Assembly: GCA_036498945.1 (NCBI GenBank)
Contig: DASYEQ010000135.1
Location: 124,001-188,000 of the forward strand
Reading direction: 5' to 3'
DNA from: JAQGMJ01 sp036498945
Lineage (GTDB): Bacteria > Pseudomonadota > Gammaproteobacteria > Burkholderiales > JAEUOS01
Length of the DNA stretch: 64,000 nt
Positions 18,248 through 28,801 of the stretch are shown piece after piece. Numbering within the stretch: position 1 is the first letter of the stretch; each line of letters begins with the position of its first letter. Under the pieces are notes generated by a model, which made no database searches, was not told where the DNA came from, and worked only from the letters and a program-made list of their open reading frames with translations. The translations under genes and the position numbers were made by a program.

Positions 18248-19392
18248 ATACGCGCACCGCGGTGGTCGTGCTGGTGCTCGCCGCCGTGGCCGGCGGGGCT
18301 GGTTACATGATCGGCGGTCGCAAGGGCGAAGCCGCGGCCGATGCCGCCAAGCCGGCGCCGGCCGCCGCCGCCAAGCCGGGCGAGATCAAGTATCCCGAAG
18401 GCGCGCCGCAGCTTTCCGCGCTGCGGGTGGAGGCCGCCATCGAGGCGCCGCTGCCGCTGGCCGAACCGCTCAATGCCAAGGTCTCCTACGACGAGGACGT
18501 GACCGCGCGCATCACCTCTCCCATCGCCGGGCGCATCGTGGCCCTGAAGGCGGCTGCGGGCGACACCGTCAAGGCCGGCCAGGTGCTGGCCAATATCGAC
18601 GCGCCCGATTTCGCCACCGCCGTGGCCGACGTGCACAAGGCCGAGGCCGACCAGAACGTCAAGCGCTTGGCGGCGGAGCGTGCGCAAAAACTGTTCGACG
18701 GCGACGTCATTGCGCGCAAGGACCTGGAAGCCGCCAATGCCGAGCTGGCGCAGTCGCAGGCCGAATCGCAGCGCGCCCGCGCCCGCCTGAAAAACCTGAT
18801 CCCGGCGGCCGGCGACGGCCCCGGCCTTTCCCTGCGCTCGCCGATCGCCGGCGTCGTGGCCGACCGCAAGGCCAATCCTTCGCAGGAAGTGCAGCCGGGC
18901 TCCGACCCGCTGTTCGTCGTCTCCAACCTGTCGAAACTGTGGGTGCTGGTGGACCTGCCGGAACGGCACCTGGCCACCGTCAAGCCGGGCCTGCCGGTGA
19001 GCGTGTCGGTGGAGGCGTTTCCGAATGAATCCTTCCGCGGCGTGGTCTCGCGCGTCGGCCAGGTGGTCAACCCGGATACCCGGCGCGTGCAGGTACGCTG
19101 CGACATCGACAATCCCGACGGCAAGCTGCGCCCGGAGATGTATGCGCGCGTGATCCTGCTGACCGATGAGGGCAAGCAGGCGGTGCGGCTGCCCAACAAC
19201 GCGCTGGTCACCGAAGGGTTGTACAGCTACGTGTTCGTCGAGACCGCGCCGCGCCAGTTCACCAAGCGCCGCGTCAAGCTGGCGGTGCAGGACCGCGAGT
19301 ATTCCTACGTCAGCGACGGCGTCAGCAAGGGCGAAAAGGTGGTGGTCGGCGGCTCGCTGCTGCTGCAGTCCGAACTGCAATCGACCAACTGA
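18244..19392 (+). CDS. czcB: RND efflux periplasmic adaptor (CzcB-like)
   Basis: A 382-residue membrane-fusion protein. The N-terminus is a membrane anchor (VVVLVLAAVAGGAGYMIGG). A lipoyl/barrel-sandwich half follows (ARITSPIAGRIVALKAAAGD), then a coiled-coil hairpin near residues 120-175, the second lipoyl half (LRSPIAGVVADRKANPSQEV) and a beta-barrel domain. It links the inner-membrane pump to the outer channel. The ATG overlaps the channel gene stop (ATGA). There is no His-rich metal-binding N-terminus like that of classical CzcB. Confidence 0.92.
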   Translation: MNTRTAVVVLVLAAVAGGAGYMIGGRKGEAAADAAKPAPAAAAKPGEIKYPEGAPQLSALRVEAAIEAPLPLAEPLNAKVSYDEDVTARITSPIAGRIVALKAAAGDTVKAGQVLANIDAPDFATAVADVHKAEADQNVKRLAAERAQKLFDGDVIARKDLEAANAELAQSQAESQRARARLKNLIPAAGDGPGLSLRSPIAGVVADRKANPSQEVQPGSDPLFVVSNLSKLWVLVDLPERHLATVKPGLPVSVSVEAFPNESFRGVVSRVGQVVNPDTRRVQVRCDIDNPDGKLRPEMYARVILLTDEGKQAVRLPNNALVTEGLYSYVFVETAPRQFTKRRVKLAVQDREYSYVSDGVSKGEKVVVGGSLLLQSELQSTN

Positions 19393-19448
19393 CCGGCGTT
19401 CCAAGGGAAACCAACGCGCGGCCTTGAGCGCATCCAATCAACGACGCC

Positions 19449-22400
19449 ATGCTTGAACGCCTAGTCACATTCTGCATCACGCAGCGCCTGTTCGTGCTGG
19501 TGGCGATCGTCGCATTGCTGTTCTTCGGCGCGCGCGCGGTCAACAACCTGCCGATCGAGGCCTTTCCGGACGTGCAGGACGTGCAGGTGCAGATCGTCAC
19601 GCAATTCCGCGGCCAGGCGCCGGAGGAAGTCGAGCGCGCCGTCTCGCTGCCGATCGAGATCGGCGTCGCCGGCACGCCCTTCATGACCCAGGTGCGCTCG
19701 GTGTCGATCACCGGCCTGTCGGTGGTGACCCTCACCTTCGCCGACGGCACCAACGACTACTTCGCGCGCCAGCAGGTGACCGAGCGCCTGAACGAGGTCA
19801 ACCTGCCGCCGGGCGTCAATCCTTCGCTGGCGCCGCTCTCCACCGCGGTGGGCGAGATCTATCGCTATGTGCTGGAAGTGCCCAAGGACATGCCCGAATA
19901 CGAGGCACGCGCGATCCAGGACTGGGTGATCCAGCCGCGCCTGCGCATGGTGCAGGGCGTGGCCGACGTGGTGAGCTTCGGCGGCCAGGTGAAGGAATAC
20001 CAGGTCCGTGTCGACCCGTACAAGCTCAAGCGCTACAACGTCACGCTCGACATGGTGAGCCAGGCGCTGACCAACAACAGCCAGAACTTCGGCGGCGGCC
20101 TGCTCAGGCGCGGCGCCGAGGCGCTGGTGATCCGCGGCATCGGCCTGTTCAATAGCCTGGACGACATCGGCCGCACGGTGGTGAGCTCCAAGGGCGGCAA
20201 CACCGTCCTGATCTCCGACATCGGCGAAGTGCAGGTGGGCGGGCGGGTGCGTTCCGGCATCGTCGGCTATAGCTTTACCGACGCCAACCATGATCACAAG
20301 GACAAGTACGAGTCCGATTCGATCATCCAGGGCATCGTGATCATGACCAAGGGGCAGAACGCGGCGAAAATCATCGATGCCCTGAAGGAACGCGTCGCCG
20401 AGGTGCAGCAGCGCCTGCCCAAGGGCGTTGTCATCCGCCCGGTCTACGACCGCACCCAGTTGATCAGCCACACCGTCTCGACGGTGGCCGAGAACCTGAC
20501 TATCGGTGCGGCGCTGGTGATCACCATCCTGATCGTCTTCCTGCGCAACTGGCGCGCGGCCCTGATCGTCGCCTCGGTGATTCCGCTGTCCTTGTTGTTC
20601 GCCTTCATCATGATGGACGCGCGCGGCGTCTCGGCCAACCTGATTTCGCTGGGCGCGGTGGACTTCGGCATCATCATCGATAGTGCGGTGGTGGTGGTGG
20701 AAGCCCTGATGGTGAAGCTCGCCCTGGCGCGCGACGACACCAATCCGCACAACGACTCGATCTCCTGGCGCATGACCACCCTGCGCAATACGGTGACCGA
20801 GCTGGGCCACCCGATCCTGTTCGCCAAGGCGATCATCATCCTGGCCTTCCTGCCGATCTTCACCTTCCAGCGCGTGGAAGGGAAAATCTTCTCGCCGGTG
20901 GCCTTCACGCTGTCGTTCGCGCTGCTGGGCGCGATCATCCTCACGCTGACTTTGGTGCCTACGCTCCTGTCGTACAACATGCGCACCAACAGCCTGGCCG
21001 AGAAGCACATGAAGTGGATGCGCGACCTGCAAAGCGGCTATCGCGGCCTGCTGGAGCGCCTGGCCGGCATCCGCTTCCTGGTGGTGGGGGGCGCGGTGGC
21101 GCTGCTGGTCCTGACCCTGGCGCTGGTGCCGCTGTTGGGCAGCGAGTTCCTGCCCAAGCTCGACGAAGGCAACATCTGGCTCACCATCAGCATGCCGCCG
21201 CCCACGGGCCTGACGCAGACCAAGGAAGTCGAGCGCAGCGTGCGCGCCATTCTCACCAGCTACCCCGAGGTGCGCCAGGTGGTGACGCAGGTCGGCCGCC
21301 CCGACGACGGCACTGACGCCAAGGGGCCGAACAACCTGGAAGTCCTCGCCGAGCTTTATCCGCGCGACACCTGGCATTTCCCCAACAAGGAAGCGCTGAT
21401 CACCGACATGAGCAAGAAGATCCACGCCATGCCGGGTATTCCGACCAACTTCTCGCAGGTGATCCAGGACAACGTCGAAGAGGCGCTCTCCGGCGCCAAG
21501 GGCGAGATCGTGGTCAAGGTCTACGGGCCCGACCTGGAGATATTGCAGGACAAGGCTGACCAGATCGTTGACATCCTCTCCTCCATCAAGGGCGCGACCG
21601 ACGTCGGCTCCCTGCAGGTGGGCGGGCAGACCGAACTGACCATCCGCATGGACCGCGCCAAGATCGCGCGCCTGGGCGTGAACGTCAACGACGTCGGCAA
21701 CGTGATCCAGACCGCGCTGGCGGGCATGGCGGTGAACACCTTCTACGAGGGCGACCGGCGCTTTGACGTCACCGTGCGCCTGGCGCTGCCGTTCCGCGAC
21801 GCGGTCGACGACGTCTCCAACTTGCAGATTCCGCTGCCCAACAGCACCAACACCATTTCCCTGTCGGAGGTCGCGCGCATCGACATCCGCCAGGGTGCCT
21901 ACCGCATCGGGCGGGAAAACGGCGGGCGCCTGATCCCGGTGAAAGTCAACCTGATCAACCGCGACCAGGGCAGTTTCGTCGCCGAGGCGCAGGCGCGCGT
22001 GGCCAAGGCGGTCAACCTGCCGCCGGGCTACTACATCACCTGGGGCGGGCAGTTTGAAAACCAGCAGCGGGCGCTGAAGCGCCTGCAGGTGATCGTGCCG
22101 ATCAGCCTGTTCTCCATTTTCGCCCTGCTGTTCTGGACCTTCAAGTCGATGAGAAAGGCGTTGCTGGTGCTCTCGATGATTCCGTTCACCGCCATCGGCG
22201 GCTTCGCGGGCCTGGCGCTGGCAGGCCTGCATGTGTCGATCTCGGCGGCGGTGGGGTTCATCGCGGTGGCGGGTATTTCGGTGCAAAACGGCGTGATCAT
22301 GCTGGAGCACATCATCGAGCTGTTCCGCCACGGCACGCCGTACAGGGAGGCGATTTCCAGCGGCGCGGTGAACCGCCTGCGGCCGATCCTGATGACGGCG

Positions 22401-22571
22401 CTGATGGCGGGCCTGGGCCTCTTGCCGGCGGCGATTTCCAAGGGCATCGGTTCGGAAACCCAGCAGCCGTTCGCCGTGGTGATCGTCGGCGGCATCGTCT
22501 CGGCGACGCTTTTCACCCTGATCCTGCTGCCGCTGCTTTACCCGGTTTTCGTCAAGGAACAGGAAGCCTAG
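19449..22571 (+). CDS. czcA: Heavy-metal-type RND efflux pump (CzcA/HME family)
   Basis: A 1040-residue proton-driven pump with twelve predicted membrane helices and two large periplasmic loops. The helix-4 motif DFGIIIDSAVVVVEA resembles the metal-family DFGxxxD signature but has Ser for Gly and ends EA instead of EN, so metal specificity is uncertain. A short charged insertion (DANHDHKDKYESDS) near residue 280 offers His/Asp ligands. It most likely exports divalent metal cations from cytoplasm or periplasm. It is 56 bases after the adaptor, and the whole operon separates tsaD from rpsU. A non-metal substrate remains possible. Confidence 0.9.
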   Translation: MLERLVTFCITQRLFVLVAIVALLFFGARAVNNLPIEAFPDVQDVQVQIVTQFRGQAPEEVERAVSLPIEIGVAGTPFMTQVRSVSITGLSVVTLTFADGTNDYFARQQVTERLNEVNLPPGVNPSLAPLSTAVGEIYRYVLEVPKDMPEYEARAIQDWVIQPRLRMVQGVADVVSFGGQVKEYQVRVDPYKLKRYNVTLDMVSQALTNNSQNFGGGLLRRGAEALVIRGIGLFNSLDDIGRTVVSSKGGNTVLISDIGEVQVGGRVRSGIVGYSFTDANHDHKDKYESDSIIQGIVIMTKGQNAAKIIDALKERVAEVQQRLPKGVVIRPVYDRTQLISHTVSTVAENLTIGAALVITILIVFLRNWRAALIVASVIPLSLLFAFIMMDARGVSANLISLGAVDFGIIIDSAVVVVEALMVKLALARDDTNPHNDSISWRMTTLRNTVTELGHPILFAKAIIILAFLPIFTFQRVEGKIFSPVAFTLSFALLGAIILTLTLVPTLLSYNMRTNSLAEKHMKWMRDLQSGYRGLLERLAGIRFLVVGGAVALLVLTLALVPLLGSEFLPKLDEGNIWLTISMPPPTGLTQTKEVERSVRAILTSYPEVRQVVTQVGRPDDGTDAKGPNNLEVLAELYPRDTWHFPNKEALITDMSKKIHAMPGIPTNFSQVIQDNVEEALSGAKGEIVVKVYGPDLEILQDKADQIVDILSSIKGATDVGSLQVGGQTELTIRMDRAKIARLGVNVNDVGNVIQTALAGMAVNTFYEGDRRFDVTVRLALPFRDAVDDVSNLQIPLPNSTNTISLSEVARIDIRQGAYRIGRENGGRLIPVKVNLINRDQGSFVAEAQARVAKAVNLPPGYYITWGGQFENQQRALKRLQVIVPISLFSIFALLFWTFKSMRKALLVLSMIPFTAIGGFAGLALAGLHVSISAAVGFIAVAGISVQNGVIMLEHIIELFRHGTPYREAISSGAVNRLRPILMTALMAGLGLLPAAISKGIGSETQQPFAVVIVGGIVSATLFTLILLPLLYPVFVKEQEA

Positions 22572-22590
22572 CGAAAGGGCCGGACGGCCC

Positions 22591-22619
22591 TTGCAAACGC
22601 CGCGCAAAGCTCGTATAAT
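22591..22619 (+). promoter_or_regulatory. Strong sigma-70-type promoter of rpsU
   Basis: TTGCAA, a 17-bp spacer, then TATAAT (22614-22619), about 100 bases upstream of rpsU. This is close to consensus and shows rpsU does not depend on read-through from the efflux operon. Confidence 0.75.
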
Positions 22620-22718
22620 CAAGGGCTTTCCGCGATTTGGCTAAATTTTAGCCGGATTGGACCTCGCGGCCCACTTATTTTTCTTCAGGCTGACCGCCTG
22701 AAACCCGGAGCCTGTTGA

Positions 22719-22931
22719 ATGCCCAGCGTTCGCGTCAAAGAAAACGAGCCCTTCGAAGCCGCCATGCGCCGCTTCAAGCGCACGATCGAAAAAACCGGCC
22801 TGCTGACCGAGTTGCGTGCCCGCGAGTTCTATGAAAAGCCCACCTCCGAGCGCAAGCGCAAGCATGCCGCCGCGGTCAAGCGCACCTACAAGCGCCTGAA
22901 GAGCCAGCAACTGCCGCCGAAGCTGTACTAA
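22719..22931 (+). CDS. rpsU: Ribosomal protein bS21
   Basis: A 70-residue small-subunit protein that helps base-pair mRNA leaders to 16S rRNA. The sequence is highly basic and diagnostic (VKENEPFEAAMRRFKRTIEK). It has its own near-consensus promoter and is followed by an intrinsic terminator at 22951-22984 and then by composite element copy 4. Confidence 0.98.
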   Translation: MPSVRVKENEPFEAAMRRFKRTIEKTGLLTELRAREFYEKPTSERKRKHAAAVKRTYKRLKSQQLPPKLY

Positions 22932-22950
22932 GCAGGGCTGTGCAAATGCA

Positions 22951-22984
22951 AAGCCGCGGGTGCGTAGCGCCTCGCGGCTTTTAT
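22951..22984 (+). terminator. Intrinsic terminator of rpsU
   Basis: AAGCCGCG pairs with CGCGGCTT across a 14-base loop and is followed by TTATTATT. Confidence 0.8.
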
Positions 22985-22993
22985 TATTTGTGC

Positions 22994-23110
22994 GGGCAAA
23001 AGTCCTTGGACTTTTGATACAAAGTCCTCGGACTTTTGCCCGGTTTGAGATGCAAAAAATCGCCGGCCTCATTCGCGTAATGGGCGGTCAAACTTTTGAG
23101 GAAAGGCGAC
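22994..23110 (+). repeat. Composite hairpin element, copy 4 (variant A)
   Basis: The outer arms GGGCAAAAGTCC (22994-23005) and GGACTTTTGCCC (23030-23041) pair perfectly. They enclose a further ACTTTTG/AAAGTCC pair, so hairpin A looks doubled here. A hairpin-B-like AAAAAATCGCCGGC follows, and the linker GAAACGGCCGCC resembles the AACGGCCACGAAC of other copies. No terminator follows. It lies in the leader of yqeY instead of directly after a stop codon. Confidence 0.65.
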
Positions 23111-23141
23111 GAAACGGCCGCCTTCGATAACTGGAGTCACC

Positions 23142-23588
23142 ATGAGCCTCAAGGACCAGATCACCGAAGACATGAAGTCGGCGATGCGCGCCAAGGAAGC
23201 GCAAAAGCTTTCCGCCATCCGCATGCTGCTGGCCGCGATCAAGCAGGTCGAGGTGGACAAGCGCATCGTCCCGACCGATGCCGACGTCACGGCGATCGTC
23301 GAGAAGGAAATCAAGAAGCGCCGCGACTCCATCACCCAGTACACCGCCGCCAAGCGCGAAGACCTCGCCGCCAACGAGCAATTCGAGGTGGATGTGCTGT
23401 CCGCCTACCTGCCCAAGCAGGCTGACGACGCCGAGATCGAGGCAGTGATCGCCGAAGCGGTGGCTGCCGCCGGCGGCAGCGGGCCGCAGGTCATGGGCAA
23501 GGTGATGGGCGCGGTCAAGGCCAAGCTCGCCGGCCGCGCCGACATGACCCGTGTCTCGGCGCTGGTGAAGGCGAAGCTGGCCGGCTGA
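23142..23588 (+). CDS. yqeY: GatB/YqeY domain protein
   Basis: A 148-residue YqeY protein (MSLKDQITEDMKSAMRAKE, then RMLLAAIKQ, and a C-terminal helical domain ending VSALVKAKLAG). The family shares the tRNA-binding tail domain of GatB and is found next to rpsU and dnaG in many bacteria. Its biochemical role is not firmly established. A Shine-Dalgarno GGAG lies eight bases before the ATG. Composite element copy 4 sits in its 5' leader. Confidence 0.93.
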   Translation: MSLKDQITEDMKSAMRAKEAQKLSAIRMLLAAIKQVEVDKRIVPTDADVTAIVEKEIKKRRDSITQYTAAKREDLAANEQFEVDVLSAYLPKQADDAEIEAVIAEAVAAAGGSGPQVMGKVMGAVKAKLAGRADMTRVSALVKAKLAG

Positions 23589-23635
23589 TTTTCCGGCGCA
23601 CACGGAAAATCCGGCGCAAGCCTGCCTTCCGCAAT

Positions 23636-23663
23636 AAAAAAGCCCGGCTCGTGCCGGGCTTTT
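23636..23663. terminator. Bidirectional terminator between yqeY and the DUF192 gene
   Basis: AAAAAAGCCCGG, loop CTCGTG, CCGGGCTTTT. It has A- and T-tracts on both sides and separates two convergent genes. Confidence 0.88.
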
Positions 23664-23681
23664 GCTTTTCCTGGCCAGGGC

Positions 23682-24155
23682 TTACTCCGCCTTGCCGGCG
23701 CGCTCCAGGCCGGTGATGCGGCTGCCGGCCTTCAGGCCTTTTTGCTTGAACCAGTTGAGGTTCATTTCCAGGGCATAGGGCGAGGGCTTGACGCTGCAGT
23801 GGCTGTCCTCGGTCTGCGGCTTCATGTCCTCGATGTTGAGGATCACGCCGTCCTTGTCCATGAAGGCCACCGACAGCGGCAGCAGGGTGTTCTTCATCCA
23901 CATGCACTGCTGGCGCAGGTCGGGGAAGAGGAACAGCATGCCTTCGTTGGCGGCCATCTGCTTGCGGCCCATCAGGCCGATCATGCGGGTGTCTTCCACC
24001 TTCGCCACTTCGGCCTTGATCAGGTACATGCCGCTTTGCAGTTGCACGGCCGCCAGGGGCGGTTGCGGGCCGGTGGGTTCCTGGGCGTGGGCGCCGGCGC
24101 AGGCAAGCGCGGCCAAGGCGATGAGCGGGGCGGACAACAGGCGGCTGAGTTTCAT
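23682..24155 (-). CDS. Exported DUF192 family protein
   Basis: A 156-residue protein with a signal peptide (SAPLIALAALACAGAHAQ) starting at the ATG complementary to 24153-24155; longer readings add only non-homologous residues. The body is a DUF192 domain: RMIGLMGRKQMAANEGMLFL, then CMWMKNTLLPLSVAFMDKDG and ALEMNLNWFKQKGLKAGSRI. These are small periplasmic or exported beta proteins of unknown function. Confidence 0.9.
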   Translation of the reverse strand: MKLSRLLSAPLIALAALACAGAHAQEPTGPQPPLAAVQLQSGMYLIKAEVAKVEDTRMIGLMGRKQMAANEGMLFLFPDLRQQCMWMKNTLLPLSVAFMDKDGVILNIEDMKPQTEDSHCSVKPSPYALEMNLNWFKQKGLKAGSRITGLERAGKAE

Positions 24156-24312
24156 GGCGGCAGTCGGGGGAGCTGAAAGGGCGGGTATTTTGGATTTGGG
24201 CGCCGGCGTGGCCGCAACTTTGGACGGCTTCCGGCAGCGCCGGGATTGTAGCGCCGGCGGCGGCTGGCGGCGGGCAAAAACCTGCAAAACAATGAAACGA
24301 AAAACCGGGGCG

Positions 24313-24349
24313 AAAAAAAACCGGGATTCCAGTTGCCTGGAAGCCCGGC
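24313..24349 (-). terminator. Terminator of the small Lys/Ala-rich gene
   Basis: On the minus strand CCGGGCTTCCAG pairs with CTGGAATCCCGG (one mismatch) across GCAA, followed by eight T residues. Confidence 0.85.
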
Positions 24350-24366
24350 CTTCTGCGGCGCTCTGC

Positions 24367-24588
24367 TTACTTGGCGGGAGCGGCGGCGGGCGCGTCGGCA
24401 GCCTTGTCGGCCTTCTTCATCGACGACTTCTTGGTGGACTTCTTGGCGGTCGACTTCTTCGCCTTGGTGGCCTTCGCGGCCGGGGCAGCCTTGGCGTCGG
24501 CGGCCGGGGCGGCAGCGTCAGCGGCGAAAGCGGAGACGGAAGCGACAGCCATCAGGCCGGCGACCAGAACGGACAGGAGTTTGCTCAT
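24367..24588 (-). CDS. Small exported Ala/Lys-rich protein
   Basis: A 73-residue product from the ATG complementary to 24586-24588. A clear signal peptide (KLLSVLVAGLMAVASVSAFA) is followed by about 50 residues of Ala, Lys, Ser and Thr with repeated KKSTKK-like units. The mature chain is highly basic. It resembles acid-shock or histone-like Lys/Ala tails in composition only, so I assign no function. It has its own strong terminator, which argues it is expressed. Confidence 0.7.
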   Translation of the reverse strand: MSKLLSVLVAGLMAVASVSAFAADAAAPAADAKAAPAAKATKAKKSTAKKSTKKSSMKKADKAADAPAAAPAK

Positions 24589-24736
24589 TGCAGTTTTTCC
24601 TTGGACGATGTTAGGAAGATTGTTGGTGACCTCCTCGGTCATGCGGAATAACGCGCCGCGGCAAATCAGCGTTGACAACAGATGACACAAAATTTACCGG
24701 GACGCAAATACTGGCCGGCTGGCGGTTATCTCCGGG

Positions 24737-25411
24737 TTAACCCCGATTCCGTGATTTTTGCGTCAAACCGCGGGTGTTGCTTCCTGGTGGGCTGGAGGAT
24801 GGGCGGCGCTGCGGTGGCTTGCCGCGGCTGGAGGGGGCGGCGGGTGGGCTGGCCGGCCGCGGCATCGCACCCGCGTCGCCTTCCTGCCATTGACCCGGCG
24901 CCATGCCCTTCAGGGTATAGGGGCCGACGCGGTGGCGGATCAGGCGCAGGGTGGGGTAGCCCACCTTGGCGGTCATGCGGCGCACCTGGCGGTTCTTGCC
25001 TTCGCTGATGGTGAGCTCGATCCAGGCGGTGGGAATGGCCGCACGGTAGCGGATCGGCGGATCGCGGGTCCACAAGCCGGGTGGCTCGGCAATCACCCGC
25101 GCCTCGCCGGGGCGGGTGACAAAGTCGCCCAGGTCGACTCCGGCGGCCAGGGCGGCAAGAGCGGCGGCATCGGGGATGCCTTCGACCTGCACCCAGTAGC
25201 TTTTGGGCAGCTTGGCGCGCGGATGGCTGATGCGCGCCTGCAGCGGCCCGTCGTCGGTGAGCAGCAGCAGGCCTTCGCTGTCGGTATCCAGGCGCCCGGC
25301 GGGGTAGACCCGCGGCACGCGGACGAAATCGGCCAGCGTGGGGCGCTCGCCGTCCCGGGAAAACTGGCAGATCACCCCGAAGGGCTTGTTGAACAGGATC
25401 AGCATCGCCAA
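24737..25411 (-). CDS. rluE: 23S rRNA pseudouridine synthase RluE
   Basis: A 224-residue RsuA/RluE-type pseudouridine synthase without an S4 domain. It begins MAMLILFNKPFGVICQFS and carries the catalytic aspartate motif GRLDTDSEGLLLLT, then KSYWVQVEGIP and ELTISEGKNRQVRRM. RluE modifies U2457 of 23S rRNA in E. coli. The last 55 residues are a Pro/Ser/Arg-rich tail outside the fold. ATG at 25405 is an alternative start. Confidence 0.92.
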   Translation of the reverse strand: MAMLILFNKPFGVICQFSRDGERPTLADFVRVPRVYPAGRLDTDSEGLLLLTDDGPLQARISHPRAKLPKSYWVQVEGIPDAAALAALAAGVDLGDFVTRPGEARVIAEPPGLWTRDPPIRYRAAIPTAWIELTISEGKNRQVRRMTAKVGYPTLRLIRHRVGPYTLKGMAPGQWQEGDAGAMPRPASPPAAPSSRGKPPQRRPSSSPPGSNTRGLTQKSRNRG

Positions 25412-25456
25412 ATAGGGAGAGAGGTACGAGCAGGGGTATAAGCCTTCCGGCCAAAC

Positions 25457-25487
25457 AAAAACCCCGCGCCGTTGCCGGGGCGGGGTT
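25457..25487 (-). terminator. Terminator of the cold-shock gene
   Basis: On the minus strand AACCCCGC and GCGGGGTT enclose a short GC-rich loop, followed by TTTTGTTT. Confidence 0.8.
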
Positions 25488-25508
25488 CTCGCGAGGAAGG
25501 GGGATTTT

Positions 25509-25715
25509 TCAGGCGGCCGACTGAATATTCGAGGCCTGCTTGCCCTTTTGACCCTGCGTCACCTCGAAAGAGACTTTTTGACCCTCTTTCAGCGTCTTGA
25601 AGCCCGGCATTTGAATTGCCGAAAAGTGCGCAAACAGGTCTTCACCGCCGTCATCCGGGGTAATGAAGCCGTAACCCTTCGCATCGTTGAACCATTTCAC
25701 AGTGCCAGTTGCCAT
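25509..25715 (-). CDS. cspA: Cold-shock domain protein
   Basis: A 67-residue CspA-type single-stranded nucleic-acid-binding protein. It begins MATGTVKWFNDAKGYGFITP, with RNP1-like KGYGFI and RNP2-like LFAHFSAI motifs. The ATG at 25715 has GGGAG eight bases upstream; an upstream in-frame start lacks homology. A sigma-70-like promoter about 160 bases upstream gives a leader of roughly 150 bases, as usual for cold-shock mRNAs. It is divergent from clpS. Confidence 0.96.
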   Translation of the reverse strand: MATGTVKWFNDAKGYGFITPDDGGEDLFAHFSAIQMPGFKTLKEGQKVSFEVTQGQKGKQASNIQSAA

Positions 25716-25872
25716 ACCAGGAACTCCCAAAAGTAAAAAGACGGGCTCAAAACGCCCCACGATGTTTGCGTTTCAAGGCCGTCCCCCCTCCGGTATTGTC
25801 TGGCGCATCTTGTTTACGGCCATCACCCGATACTTCTAGGCGCTTGGAACTAGCTTGAACCAAACGCTTGCT

Positions 25873-25901
25873 GTTTTACGTACAGTTTTTACGCAAGTCA
25901 A
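25873..25901 (-). promoter_or_regulatory. Cold-shock gene promoter
   Basis: On the minus strand TTGACT (25901-25896), 17 bp, TAAAAC (25878-25873). It predicts a leader of about 150 bases before the csp start, consistent with temperature-dependent folding of such leaders. It occupies part of the 333-base non-coding stretch 25716-26048; the rest holds the clpS promoter. Confidence 0.6.
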
Positions 25902-26014
25902 GTGCTTTTTCGGCCAATTGTGGGACAGTGGCGCAAAAGGTGTTGTTTTTTTGTCCATCCCCTGTTTGGATTTGAAAGCCGGGAAAAGGCCCCTATTTAG
26001 TGCCTACGCAAGGG

Positions 26015-26042
26015 TTGCGTGGCAGGGCTGGAAGGCTACAAT
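26015..26042 (+). promoter_or_regulatory. clpS promoter next to its start codon
   Basis: TTGCGT, 16 bp, TACAAT (26037-26042), only six bases before the clpS ATG. Transcription from it would begin at or next to the start codon, giving a leaderless mRNA. Confidence 0.45.
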
Positions 26043-26048
26043 TTGCTC

Positions 26049-26372
26049 ATGGCACACAAGTTTGATTCGGATTCCGGCAACGGCACCATCCTCGAGGAGA
26101 AAAAGGCCAAGGTCAAACCTCCTCCGATGTACAAGGTTCTTTTGCTCAATGACGACTACACGCCGATGGAGTTCGTGGTGTCGACAATCCAGAAGTTTTT
26201 CAGCAAAAGCCGGGAGCAGGCCACGCAAATCATGCTGAAGGTGCATCGCGAAGGCATGGGGGTATGCGGCATCTACCCCAAGGACGTCGCCGGCACCAAG
26301 GTGGAACTGGTCACCCAGCATGCGCGGGCGCACCAGCATCCCCTGCAGTGCACGATGGACGAAACCGAGTGA
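26049..26372 (+). CDS. clpS: ClpAP adaptor ClpS
   Basis: A 107-residue adaptor that delivers N-end-rule substrates to ClpAP. The core is MYKVLLLNDDYTPMEFVV, with the substrate-binding residues (N-D-D-x-T-P-M), then EGMGVCGIYPKDVAGTKVEL. The start MAHKFDSDSG is typical; the unstructured N-terminal arm is about 35 residues. The only purine-rich stretch upstream (GGAAGG at 26030) is 13 bases away, so initiation may be leaderless. clpA follows about 100 bases later. Confidence 0.95.
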   Translation: MAHKFDSDSGNGTILEEKKAKVKPPPMYKVLLLNDDYTPMEFVVSTIQKFFSKSREQATQIMLKVHREGMGVCGIYPKDVAGTKVELVTQHARAHQHPLQCTMDETE

Positions 26373-26473
26373 GCGGGAATTAACGATTTTTTTTCGGTCA
26401 AGTTTCACCACCAGCGTTTTTTTTGTGTAGAGTGGTATTACACGCCGGGCGTATCCGGCGATAGAGGCGAAAG

Positions 26474-28801
<2,328 letters not shown>

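Noticed and set aside
19461..22622. A 1053-codon open frame antisense to the RND pump gene
   Set aside because: It is the GC-rich shadow of a well-conserved gene, has His/Arg/Gln-heavy composition and no recognisable domain.
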